A DNA stretch of 64,000 bases from positions 1,995,494 through 2,059,493 of the forward strand of contig NW_017804353.1 in NCBI RefSeq assembly GCF_001625305.1, read 5' to 3'. This document shows, piece by piece, positions 46,728 to 56,190 of the stretch. Every line of letters starts with the position of its first letter. Position 1 is the first letter of the stretch. A program made the translations under genes and the position numbers. A model generated the notes under the pieces. It was not told the DNA's origin and did not search any database. It worked only from the letters and a program-made list of their open reading frames with translations. This DNA comes from Branchiostoma belcheri. Taxonomy: Eukaryota > Chordata > Leptocardii > Amphioxiformes > Branchiostomatidae.

Positions 46728-49700
46728 CCGCACTCTACAAATCCTTAGAGGGCCCTTGCGCTTCCCAAGTAATCCAGGTTAATTCCGCAAAAAGGATGCG
46801 GCGCATCCTTTGGATGGAAGGTTCTCAGGCCTTTTCGAGAAAAAAAATGGCACACCGGATAAGCAAGCTGTACTTTGCTGACAAGGTTTTTATGTTCGTT
46901 TTTACGACCAATTCTGCTACTTAAACACGGCCCATTACATGCTTTTATAGGCAACGACACAGAAGCGGGGAGATATGGGACATAGATACTAAGAGATATG
47001 CAATAACATGGAGGAAAAAACCAGCTGGGTAAGCCCCTGTGCTAGGTCCATAAAACACCAGTTACTTAGATCGTGACTGATTACCCCCATTAAATGACCC
47101 CATTTGATCAAACATGCAATGTTATCATGTAATGCTGGTTGGCCAAATGCTTGAATTTGTTTATACTTCAGTGGCTTGTCGAGATATGAAAGCTAGCTAT
47201 TCATTACCTGCCAATGATTGATTTATTGATGCAATTAAAATTTCTTGAAGTCATGTTAGATCTTTCCAAGCATGCATGTTGCGATTCGAGTCAGAGGTTA
47301 CACGTATCGTTGCCAGAATCGATAGAATGGTAGCAGGTCTTATTGGCTGGCTCGTGAGATTATGTACGTTTTGAGATTAATTGTTCACTTTACTTGCAGT
47401 AACTAGTAAAAGTTGAAATGAACTTCTGTGTCGTGCACACAGTAAAAATTAAACTAACAAAATCGACGCACAGTAACGATGAGGCACGTCAAAATAGGCA
47501 TAAAACCTGTCTGTAATGAGCAAAATGGTAATGAACTAATCCAACACACGTAAAAATAATCAAATATATTCATCATAAAATGATATTGGAACTATGTCGG
47601 AATCATACCTTGGAGTAACGTAAGAGGACCCAATCTACATTTTCTAATCATGTTTTTGTATTCGATATATCTTCATCAACATTAAGATAAAGTTGTGAGG
47701 GTAAGAGCTGTCCGAAAGGTCCTCAATCTTCTAAGTGACAAAGCCTTTTCGTCTCCACAACAATGACGTGGTTGCATTTGATGTAATTTTGAACTAGTCT
47801 AGACCTATAGCTACATCCTTAAATCATATTAATATATAATTGGGGTTAACGGTTCGCTCAACCACAAGGGAGTAAACCTTGAAACGAGCCGAGTTATTTT
47901 GCAATTTCATACCTTGCATCAAAGTGAAATGAGTTTCGGCGGGGTCGGTCTATATTTGATTGCGGACTGTCTGAACTCATTGCAAATATTGCTTTCATAT
48001 CATAACTGTGTCCCTCGGAAAAGCAACTAGGGTTAGATTTACTGGGAAAACCTTGTCAGATTCAAATTACTAAGGCGAAAAGCTTGTCTGTAGGATAGGA
48101 TTTGTGGGCCTGAGCTGCAGGATTGAATATGGTTATCATTTTGAATGTGGAAAGTAGTTTCACCCCGACCTCAGTGTCATGGGTCTAGCGGAGATTTGTT
48201 GCCAATGCCAATAACGTACAATACTGGTTATTGACCTGAATCCAGAAACACTCTGTTTGACGAGTCTCTCAAATATTAATTTTGTGGGCGTTTCCAATTT
48301 TCTTTACCCCAAAACCTTCAATGCCGATTAATCCAATGTATTTCTAATGGGGAAACATATTATCAGACTATTGTTCATATTATTAAAATATTAAATTAAA
48401 TAAAACTTTGAATACATGTATTTGATACTGCACTGTACAAGAAATCTCAATATAGCTTCGTTTTGCTCCTGTTCTACACAATGTTATAAAACACTGACAT
48501 GCTAGTGATTTGTATTCATGCCATGCTTTGATGTATCTCTCGAACGTCAAGAAAAAGAATACCCCTGTCTTCAGCTTGTATACCTCTCCTTCCGCCTTAA
48601 GGTATTATCGTAAGTTTCAAACGACTGAAGACGCTGAGGACTTATTGCGGCTGTGCGCGGGGGATCTTCTCTTACCCGATCGATACGGGGTGCACCGGTG
48701 TCCTTGGAGCGGAATTCCTTCAAATTGATTCTGCCCTTCAAGGACAATGCGTTCGCCTTTTTTGGAAATGATTACATCTCCAAGGAGAAGCCCGTGTTCG
48801 TCTTTTCCAGTGTTATGTCCCTGGGTTTTTGTTAATGTTTATTCGGGAAGTATAACTCCTGCACACAGTTGCAGAGTATGTATGTCATTGCAAAAAGGCA
48901 CAGCTACATATCAAAGGCCATTTGTGCTGAATAAAGGTGCTTGGTGAGGAGGTTCTGAAGCCCCAGGAGACAAAGTGAACATCACGTGTAATATTGATGT
49001 ACCGAAAGAACAGACGAGGAGCTTAGACTTCAAAGGGCTATGTCATCCCTACATAGCATATCGCCAGCAGTGTCCTTTTACGAATCGCTCAATTTACTTT
49101 CTTGCGTATTTTCATGAGTAGTTTAGGTACAGTACACTAATGGGAATTCACTAATTTCCGTTCTGTGCAGTTGCCCCGGGGTTATCTTTGAAGGCCTTGG
49201 AAGTGTAGTTTTATGTAAGGTCGCATAGTGGTGCCTTTAGAGTTGAACATCTTGGCCAGTGATGGAAATATTGCACATCTATACGTCTTCATTAATTTTG
49301 TGTATTTTTGTGGTGAACGTACTTCATGTACACAGATAAGATTTAGACATGCCAGGGAACGGTAATGATAGTTTATTTGTACAATGAAGCAGCATAACAA
49401 TTTCCGCTATTGGGCGATGAAACACAATTCCCTCGGCAATATACCACTTAAATTGCATGAGGTTGGTTTGTAACTTGAACGAAACAGTCCAAAATGTAGT
49501 TTTAGAGTATGTGAAGCATACGATAATGAAGAATCAATGAAGAAGACCGCTCAGAATATCCCTCCATCTTCCCTTACCTGTAAATAATTGCAGACGTGTG
49601 TAGTGGTACGCTCAATAGAACGTGCGAAGCAAACTCATAATTCCCATTTTATTTGCTTGTAACAATAAAAGTAGGATCCATTGCAGCATTTACTTGCGAA

Positions 49701-50118
49701 AGGTTGGACCAGACTACATCAACATTTTCATGAACAATGAAGCGAAATAAAATTATTTGATTGATTCATCCAATAGAATACTATATACCATCATTCGGTT
49801 GTTCACGATATACTATACAGTTTCCGTGAGCCGGGGCAGCTTTTGCATAATACTATAACGTTCTCACAACAATCTTTTAACCATGTCAAACGTACATTTC
49901 AAGATATCACTATCGGAATGGTATTCACTTTGTTGACAATATATCTCACGAACAATTTATTGTTTATTTCATCAAGGGTAAAGATACAAATTTTATATTA
50001 TTATGTTGACGTTTTTAGACTAGGGATGGCACCGTATGGTTTTTTTAGGTTTATTGATAATCAGCATAGGCAATACACGTCACAATCGTAACAGTCTGTG
50101 TTAGTTGAAAGACTCTAG
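46728..50118. other. Intergenic and 3' flank of gene B
   Basis: No supported gene. Minus-strand AATAAA hexamers lie at 50050-50055, 49963-49968 and 49956-49961, that is 64-160 bp past the stop of gene B; these are plausible poly(A) signals. The remaining sequence is A/T-rich without recognisable structure. Confidence 0.45.
50050..50055 (-). terminator. Candidate polyadenylation signal of gene B
   Basis: AATAAA on the minus strand, 64 nt after the stop codon at 50119-50121. Two further hexamers follow about 80-90 nt beyond. Using it would give a very short 3' UTR. Confidence 0.3.
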
Positions 50119-52023
50119 TCATACAATGGTCTCCATAGATGAGTCCACGAACGTTGTCAGCGTAGACTTGGACTTGGAGGGGCTGATGCTCTTGACTGAC
50201 GGAATCTCGTGTATGTCTATTTTCACCCCTCCCTTTTCTCCAAACGTCTTTAACGTGGCACAGTTGCCCTTACAGGGACTGTCTCCTGACGTACCGACAC
50301 CGTACACATCCACGACAGCCGGCATGTGGTGGTTACTGATAGAGTTACAACTATTGGACTCTGAGCACTGCCCTCGAGCTGCAGCCTTTTTCTTCTTTCT
50401 CCTTCTCCTCGCCCTCGTGCATCGAGCACACAGAAAGCACACCGTCCACATGAGGAATCCGAAGGAAATCAAAGAGACAATAGATGATATGATGTATTTC
50501 TTGTGATCCACCGGTTCCTTCCCCGGCTCGTAGTCCGCATTATCATCCGTCTCGCCGTTTCCACCGGGAGCCACGTTAACGGGAGGCGAGGCAGTCATGT
50601 TGTCATCATAGGACTTATTCTGACCGCCAACATCCATCTCTGTCACCTCCTCGCACGAGTTAGTGCTGATGGTGAAGCTCTCCACCGGCGTTCCTACAAC
50701 CGGGAAGTCCGTGCTGCCGGCAGACTTTGGTTTCCTCGGGATGACTTTCAAGATCGTTCCCGACCATTTGTTGCTAGACATTTTATCCGACATGCATCTG
50801 TACAGTCCCGAATCGCTCATCGTTACGCTTGTGATGTTGAGTGATCCGTCATTAAACACCCTGACCCTGACTTTGTACGAGCCGTGGCTCATCACGGTCC
50901 CATTGGGGGTTATCCAGCTTACCTCTCTCGCCTTGCCGTTATTGCAGAAGAGGGACGCGCTATCCCCCTCGGGAACCTCTAGCCGTGGGTTGGTCCCGTT
51001 CTCGTCGGGGCATTGTAGCATGTACTGCTGAAGATTCACCAGCGCTGTGCCCTGTAGGCTAACTGGAGTTTCACAGGTTCCTATCCAATCCACAGTTCTG
51101 TTCTGTACATGAACGCTTAACCAACCCACCAACCACGAAAGCTCACACGTACAGTTCCAAGGGTTTTCGCTAAGATCAATTCTCCTTAAAGAATATAGAG
51201 AGTAGGTCAACTCTGGAGGCAACACAGTCAAGTTATTGTATGATAAATCCAATTCTTGTACTCTTGATAAGTCATTAAAAGCATTTGGCTGTATGGTTTT
51301 GACGGATGAAAACACTATAGTGAGTCTACGCAATGTCGTCAAGTTCAAAAAGTCTTTTGTTCTGAGCACTTCAATGTAGTTACCTGACAAGTCCAGCCCC
51401 TCAAGACTTGTTAGATACTGAAGATAAGGCACACTTTTAAGGTTCGACATTGCCATGTTCAAGTAGACCAGCCGCCTTAGACCTGAAAACGCATCCTTTG
51501 ACACCGTCTGAAGACGACTGAGCTCCCCAAGGTCGAGGAATCGCAACCTTTGTAGAGGTGAGAAAGCATTTGCTTGAAGACTGATAATAGGATTCCTTCC
51601 AATCCACAGTTCCCGGAGCCCCACTAAGGAAGCGAAAGCCGCCGACGGCACAGACGTCAGTCTGTTGTTGTGTAGTTCAAGAGTTTCCAACTTCGTCAGG
51701 TTGTTGAAAGCACCATCGTCTATCTCTGATATGATGTTATCACTTAGCTGCAGGATCTCCAGCTGCTGCAGGCTGACGAACTGGTCTACACCCAGCCTGG
51801 TGATATTGTTGTTGGGGAGAGTGAAAGATTGCACCACGTAGGGCACAAATTTTGGCACTTTTGTCAGGCCCCGGGCCCCGCAGTCGACGTAGAAGTGCGA
51901 GCCGCTGCAGCGACACACGCGGGGACAGGACCTGGTGGAGGTAACCGTCCTGGACGTCATCAGCATTACCAGAACCGTGAGCAACATTTCCGCGGTGCAC
52001 AAACTTCCCAGGGCCGCTACCAT
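50119..52023 (-). CDS. LRRC4-like: LRRC4/netrin-G-ligand-like adhesion protein (gene B)
   Basis: Single-exon gene for a 634-residue type I membrane protein, paralogue of gene A and convergent with it. Order: signal peptide (core 11-24); LRRNT C33, C37, C39, C48; nine LRRs (about 66-278) with LDLGEL in the fifth; LRRCT PWNCTC (C291, C293, C317, C338); an Ig domain with C360, W370 and C410 containing WITPNGTVMSHG; an acidic stalk; a membrane helix (about 511-533); a basic juxtamembrane run (RARRRRKKKK); and a ~101-residue tail ending ETIV, a PDZ ligand. The tail holds about 32 residues not present in A, including a second TLKTF word. The ectodomain aligns to A without a gap through residue 410. 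Start: ATG at 52021-52023 in an excellent context (GCC before, G after); an upstream in-frame GTG is not used as a start. Role by family: synaptic or axonal adhesion; the ligand is unknown. Confidence 0.93.
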   Translation of the reverse strand: MVAALGSLCTAEMLLTVLVMLMTSRTVTSTRSCPRVCRCSGSHFYVDCGARGLTKVPKFVPYVVQSFTLPNNNITRLGVDQFVSLQQLEILQLSDNIISEIDDGAFNNLTKLETLELHNNRLTSVPSAAFASLVGLRELWIGRNPIISLQANAFSPLQRLRFLDLGELSRLQTVSKDAFSGLRRLVYLNMAMSNLKSVPYLQYLTSLEGLDLSGNYIEVLRTKDFLNLTTLRRLTIVFSSVKTIQPNAFNDLSRVQELDLSYNNLTVLPPELTYSLYSLRRIDLSENPWNCTCELSWLVGWLSVHVQNRTVDWIGTCETPVSLQGTALVNLQQYMLQCPDENGTNPRLEVPEGDSASLFCNNGKAREVSWITPNGTVMSHGSYKVRVRVFNDGSLNITSVTMSDSGLYRCMSDKMSSNKWSGTILKVIPRKPKSAGSTDFPVVGTPVESFTISTNSCEEVTEMDVGGQNKSYDDNMTASPPVNVAPGGNGETDDNADYEPGKEPVDHKKYIISSIVSLISFGFLMWTVCFLCARCTRARRRRKKKKAAARGQCSESNSCNSISNHHMPAVVDVYGVGTSGDSPCKGNCATLKTFGEKGGVKIDIHEIPSVKSISPSKSKSTLTTFVDSSMETIV

Positions 52024-54655
52024 GGCGCGCTGCCTCTTATCTTCCCTCGCCACTCCGCCTGTATGTACCGTAATCGCGTCCCTACCACTGCCTTAATACC
52101 ATCGCCGGGTTCCTCTTGACATTATAATTTTCTCTCTGAAAATACCGCGGGCGTGCAAGGCGGGGGTTAATAGCGATGGACCGGCCTCCGACTGAACATA
52201 CGTCAACATTGTTCCGGCACGGATCTGCCAGCAACTTTTGAGATCCATTTTCTATCCGGTGAACAAATTCCTCCCCTGTAATGACATAGCTCGGGTTACA
52301 ACTGGCTGTCATTTCCGTGTGTAGTCACATCGAGTCCGCAATCATGGTGCATTAGTGGGCTCATGCGGGGACGCTGCGGCACAATATTTCTTCTAAGCGA
52401 AATATTTTCTTTCTTATCTGTAGAGCTCTGGTCCTTTTCTTGATGTATTGTGATAGGATTTCATCCAGTCGTCAATTCACGTCATTATCTCTATTCACAC
52501 GAGAAGAATGCCGCTCCACTGACGTGCGCTTCCCACCGTCAAATCCCTCAGTGACGCCGTGACTATTCACCGAGAGGAGGCAAGAGTTTCTGGGAGTGAC
52601 GTCTTGACAATCCATGTAGCTAACACGTCCGCTGACCCGTGAGTGTGAATCTCCATCGCGATGTGGTGAAGCACCCACCCGGCATTAAGTCGCCAACCCT
52701 GCAGTAATAAAAGGGGAATAATTTCATTAGTGCAGGTGTGTAACATATTGCAGCAGCGTAGAGCAAGTACACCTACGGGAGCAGGTTTTTGGTCGATGGT
52801 ATCAAGGGGGTCTTAGAGGGTGTTCACGGGAGCGCAGATAACGCGCCATGGGATTGCGTAACCTCCTCGACACAGTGGGCCTAATATGGAGATATATACC
52901 GCGGGAGCATTAGCTTCACTCTTGCACTGCGTTAATTCAGCGACTGGTGGGAATAAAAGCATGCCTTGTACTTGTACGGTGCGAAGCTGCATGTCTCTTG
53001 TGTGCTTTCAATGTGAGGAGCCGCGGGCGACTTGACGTGTCAAACTTTCTGCGTAGTCGCCGTGAGCACTACGCCGACGCGCGGGGGTTTCTGCGCAATG
53101 TTTAGTAGGCTGAGGGAGAGATTAATGTACTGTAACTTTGACATTTGAACGTTGTGGGAGTGACGTTTTAATTCTAAAGTGTCTCAAGAAGTTCAAACCG
53201 AGGATAGGCAGGATTTGTGAATATCCAATTTCACTTCTTCAATCCTAGTATATACTTTAATACTATTATATGACTCAAGACTTGAAGTGAAAAAGTTATT
53301 GATTTGCAGTCAATTCACAAATATTGAAACCATCGCAAGGGCACAGAATATTGCACATTATACGATTAGTTACAGAACTTTAAAAGTAACAGAGAAATAA
53401 GGCATGTTCTAAATTTAAACTATACTTAAAATACGCTTAGACATTGCCACGGCAAACACTCTAAACTGGTTTCATGTGTAATGTTTTAAATATAGTCATA
53501 TATCAATGTCAACTAAACGCCGGTGGCAGGAATGCACGACATGATATGCTCTTTCCGTTGGAGAGTATCGACTGAAACTGTCCAGCACGAATTGTTTTAG
53601 CAGTTTGTTTGGCAATGCTTTAATGACATGCAGTGCGTATGATGTGTAGTATCCATACAAATACTAACGTGGCGAGAGGATAAATTTTGATGGGGAAATC
53701 CTTTACATCCTTTACCAGATCTGCAGAAGCACTCCAAATGTTTAGAATTGTTACATTCCTTGGATAAGGGCCTAGACATTCGATGTTAAAGTTGTTATAA
53801 CATGATAAAGGTCGATGCGCAAGAGTTATTTCTAATATTCAATCGCTCCGACTGGCCTTTATGTCATTACGTGTTGCCATGGGACTTATGAGTCTACAGT
53901 AATGATGGCTAGACGCTGATGCCTTTGAAAACAGTTGATGTATTAGGTGTCAATCTTCTCTCTTATCTCTCCGCGTAGTTCCAACCTTTCGGCGGGATGT
54001 CGTGATACCCGCGCGTCTTACCACGGTGGATGGACTTCAATCATCGCCCCAAATTGGGGGGAGGGAACAGCAATTATCGGAGATGGGATCATGACGGATA
54101 TGTTTCAATCCCCCAGGTTTCTTCCCCCTCCCAAGACTAATAACGCAAAGAAATATGAATCTCTCCTGCCAGTCGCCGGGAAATTACACTTAGTACGGCC
54201 GAGTAGGATAAATCCAGCGTATCACCTGACCACACCTCGGGGCTGGCCTCAAAGTGTCCATTTGTAAACGAAACGCTTTCTTTTATCTTTCGAATACCAA
54301 GAAAAACACCCTTTAGGCAATTTTGTGTGGACTGCAGGAAAATCATAAGGCAGTCCATTCCACCATTCTGTAGTATCTTGAACTACATTAAACCATAGTC
54401 TAACATGTGTTTCTGAAGGGTCATGTTTGCCAGTTCTCAGAATCTTCAGAATCAAAGTTATGTTCCCTTTTTATTCCGATACGATGTTCAAGGTGACCAT
54501 GGTTGATTCTACATTTAGACACACATCGTCACGTCTGAACGTGAGATGTGAAGAATACATGTGTCTGTGGCCGTAAAAAAAGAAGTTCAACGTTCAGACT
54601 CCAAGTCTTGTGAAACAGATCATAAAACATAAACCGTGCAATCACCACAGCTATC
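52024..54655. other. Upstream region of gene B and intergenic
   Basis: 52.0-53.1 kb is GC-rich compared with the desert and likely holds the promoter and leader of gene B. A TATATA word (52893-52898) could serve as a minus-strand TATA box but lies about 870 bp from the start codon. Beyond 53.1 kb the sequence is A/T-rich. An open frame at about 53.95-54.27 kb has no recognisable domain. Confidence 0.4.
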
Positions 54656-54664
54656 AGTTTCCTC

Positions 54665-55165
54665 TACTCTCCAAGCAGAGGTTTGGGTTTTGGGGGTATT
54701 TTTATGGTGTTTTTAGGCTTTTTGGGGGGGGGGTTTCTCTTTTGCACTGAATTTTTTTTCCCACCAAACCCAACCTCTGCAGGCAGTCGAAAGCTTCAAT
54801 GGGCTATAAACCTAATCACTTCAACACATTTCAGTCGTTCTGCAAGGAGTTGTGAACCAGACGCATGAATAGGCACAGTCAGCAGGAGGCGTGTGGCCCA
54901 ATGAATGCCTTCCTGACTGGCTAGATGTGTGATAATCCACCACAATAAAATGGATATCCCTAATGACAGTTTGATGGTTCCCGGGGAGGGGCACTATCGC
55001 CTGTTTTGAATAGCTTTTAATAGGTTTGCCCCTCCCCGGGGTGAGTGCCGGCAGAGGTTGGGTTTGGTGGGAAAAAAAATTCAGTGCAAAAGAGAAACCC
55101 CGAAAAAAAGCCTAAAAACACACTAAAAAAATACCCCCAAAACCCAAACCTCTGCTTGGAGAGTA
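54665..55165. mobile_element. Fold-back DNA transposon with long TIRs and a 9-bp target duplication
   Basis: A 501-bp element with terminal inverted repeats of ~115 bp: left arm 54665-54780, right arm 55051-55165, both ending in TACTCTCCAAGCAGAGG. The 9-mer AGTTTCCTC stands directly before the left arm (54656-54664) and directly after the right arm (55166-55174). A 9-bp target duplication with long inverted repeats is characteristic of non-autonomous Mutator-like (MULE) elements; the superfamily is inferred from this alone. The 270-bp spacer encodes nothing recognisable and holds a nested 14-bp inverted repeat, CCCGGGGAGGGGCA (54980-54993) and its complement (55027-55040). Each arm itself begins and ends with related inverted words (GCAGAGGTTTGGG / CCCAACCTCTGC). 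Confidence 0.85.
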
Positions 55166-55362
55166 AGTTTCCTCAGGTTACGTCAAAACAAACTTGTAAA
55201 ACCCGCTGCGCTGCTTGAAATCGTCAGATTGGTCATAATAACCAGCAGCAGATGGTCCAGTCTGATTGTCCCGTGCTCTGGCGATGGGGTTCCAAATCTC
55301 CTCATTTTGAGCTTTAAAATTCTGGCCAATAAAATATAAGTACAACGAGTTGCATTTTGTAG
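55166..55362. repeat. 197-bp right flank of the fold-back element, copy 1
   Basis: Identical to 55981-56177 over all 197 bp without an indel, and it stops exactly at the N gap. Copy 1 follows the full-length element and copy 2 the deleted one. Perfect identity together with truncation at a contig end points to two haplotypes or overlapping contig ends placed in series. Confidence 0.92.
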
Positions 55363-55382
55363 NNNNNNNNNNNNNNNNNNNN
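55363..55382. other. Assembly gap, 20 N
   Basis: A run of 20 N at the end of the first 197-bp copy. Sequence on the two sides is not continuous with either duplicate. Confidence 0.99.
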
Positions 55383-55766
55383 CAAGGATTGCTGGGTAAA
55401 TTCGCCTAAGTCCGAAAATCGATGTGTGTGCAGTTTAGAGAAAACCTGCTGGTGGTTGGATTTGATCGTCAGTACGGTTATTTGGTCTGCAGTTTTCAAC
55501 GTGTCTAGCAGGAACCTTGTAGACCGAAAGTTATATCTGACACGTTCTTAGGCTTTTGACCCGGGTTCGAAACCGAGTTTGTGCTGTCTTTTTTCAATAG
55601 TTTCCTTACTACTTTTTGCGATGCTGCCGCACATTTGTAATTAAAATGTTGCTCTTTATACGTTTTAAATGTTTTTCCTTTCAAAATAAAAGATCTTATA
55701 CGCTCGGATATTAGCCTGGAATCCACCCGTGAACGCTGTGTCTCCGCTCTGTTCCTCCGCTCTGCC
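55383..55766. other. Segment between the gap and the second fold-back copy
   Basis: It does not resemble the left flank of the first element. It contains GGTTCGAAACC (about 55564-55574), a match to the pol III B-box, preceded about 60 bp upstream by an A-box-like TGTCTAGCAGG, so a tRNA-derived SINE fragment is possible. The pairing of a T-arm is poor (3 of 5). CCGCTCTG is repeated just before the palindrome. Confidence 0.3.
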
Positions 55767-55980
55767 TACTCTCCAAGCAGAGGTTTGGGTTTTGGGGGTA
55801 TTTTTAGTGTGTTTTTAGGCTTTTTTGGGGGAGGTTTCTCTTTTGCACTGAATTTTTTTCCCACCAAACCCAACTTTTGGTGGGAAAAAAAATTCAGTGC
55901 AAAAGAGAAACCCCGAAAAAAAAGCCTAAAAACACACTAAAAAAAATACCCCCAAAACCCAAACCTCTGCTTGGAGAGTA
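55767..55980. mobile_element. Internally deleted fold-back element: 214-bp near-perfect palindrome
   Basis: Both arms of the 54665-55165 element are present (55767-55868 and 55876-55980), but the 270-bp spacer and the innermost arm bases are gone, leaving a 7-nt centre. Its right side continues into the same flank as copy 1 (AGTTTCCTC...). Its left side does not carry the AGTTTCCTC duplication. It is therefore a deletion derivative of the same insertion joined to a different left sequence, not an independent insertion. Confidence 0.85.
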
Positions 55981-56177
55981 AGTTTCCTCAGGTTACGTCA
56001 AAACAAACTTGTAAAACCCGCTGCGCTGCTTGAAATCGTCAGATTGGTCATAATAACCAGCAGCAGATGGTCCAGTCTGATTGTCCCGTGCTCTGGCGAT
56101 GGGGTTCCAAATCTCCTCATTTTGAGCTTTAAAATTCTGGCCAATAAAATATAAGTACAACGAGTTGCATTTTGTAG
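55981..56177. repeat. 197-bp right flank of the fold-back element, copy 2
   Basis: Second copy of 55166-55362; here the sequence continues past the repeat into 56178 onward. Confidence 0.92.
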
Positions 56178-56190
56178 ACCAGGAATCAGT
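55993..56190 (-). CDS. Possible terminal exon on the minus strand, unrecognised
   Basis: The minus-strand frame reads a peptide rich in Trp, Tyr, Asn and Asp (words EEIWNPIARAR, AGYYDQSDDFK) and ends FYKFVLT followed by TAA. Immediately upstream on the same strand, TTGCTAACCGTTACAG at about 56190 resembles a branch point plus 3' splice site. The fold-back element sits just after the stop. The same peptide is encoded by the duplicate flank (55178-55362). I recognise no family, and a 66-codon frame can occur by chance. Confidence 0.25.
   Translation of the reverse strand, partial: TDSWSTKCNSLYLYFIGQNFKAQNEEIWNPIARARDNQTGPSAAGYYDQSDDFKQRSGFYKFVLT

Noticed and set aside
50105..51031. Plus-strand open frames of 113-133 codons opposite gene B
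   Set aside because: Shadows of the gene B coding sequence on the other strand.
55314..55499. Open frame crossing the N gap
   Set aside because: It includes 20 unknown bases at a probable contig junction.
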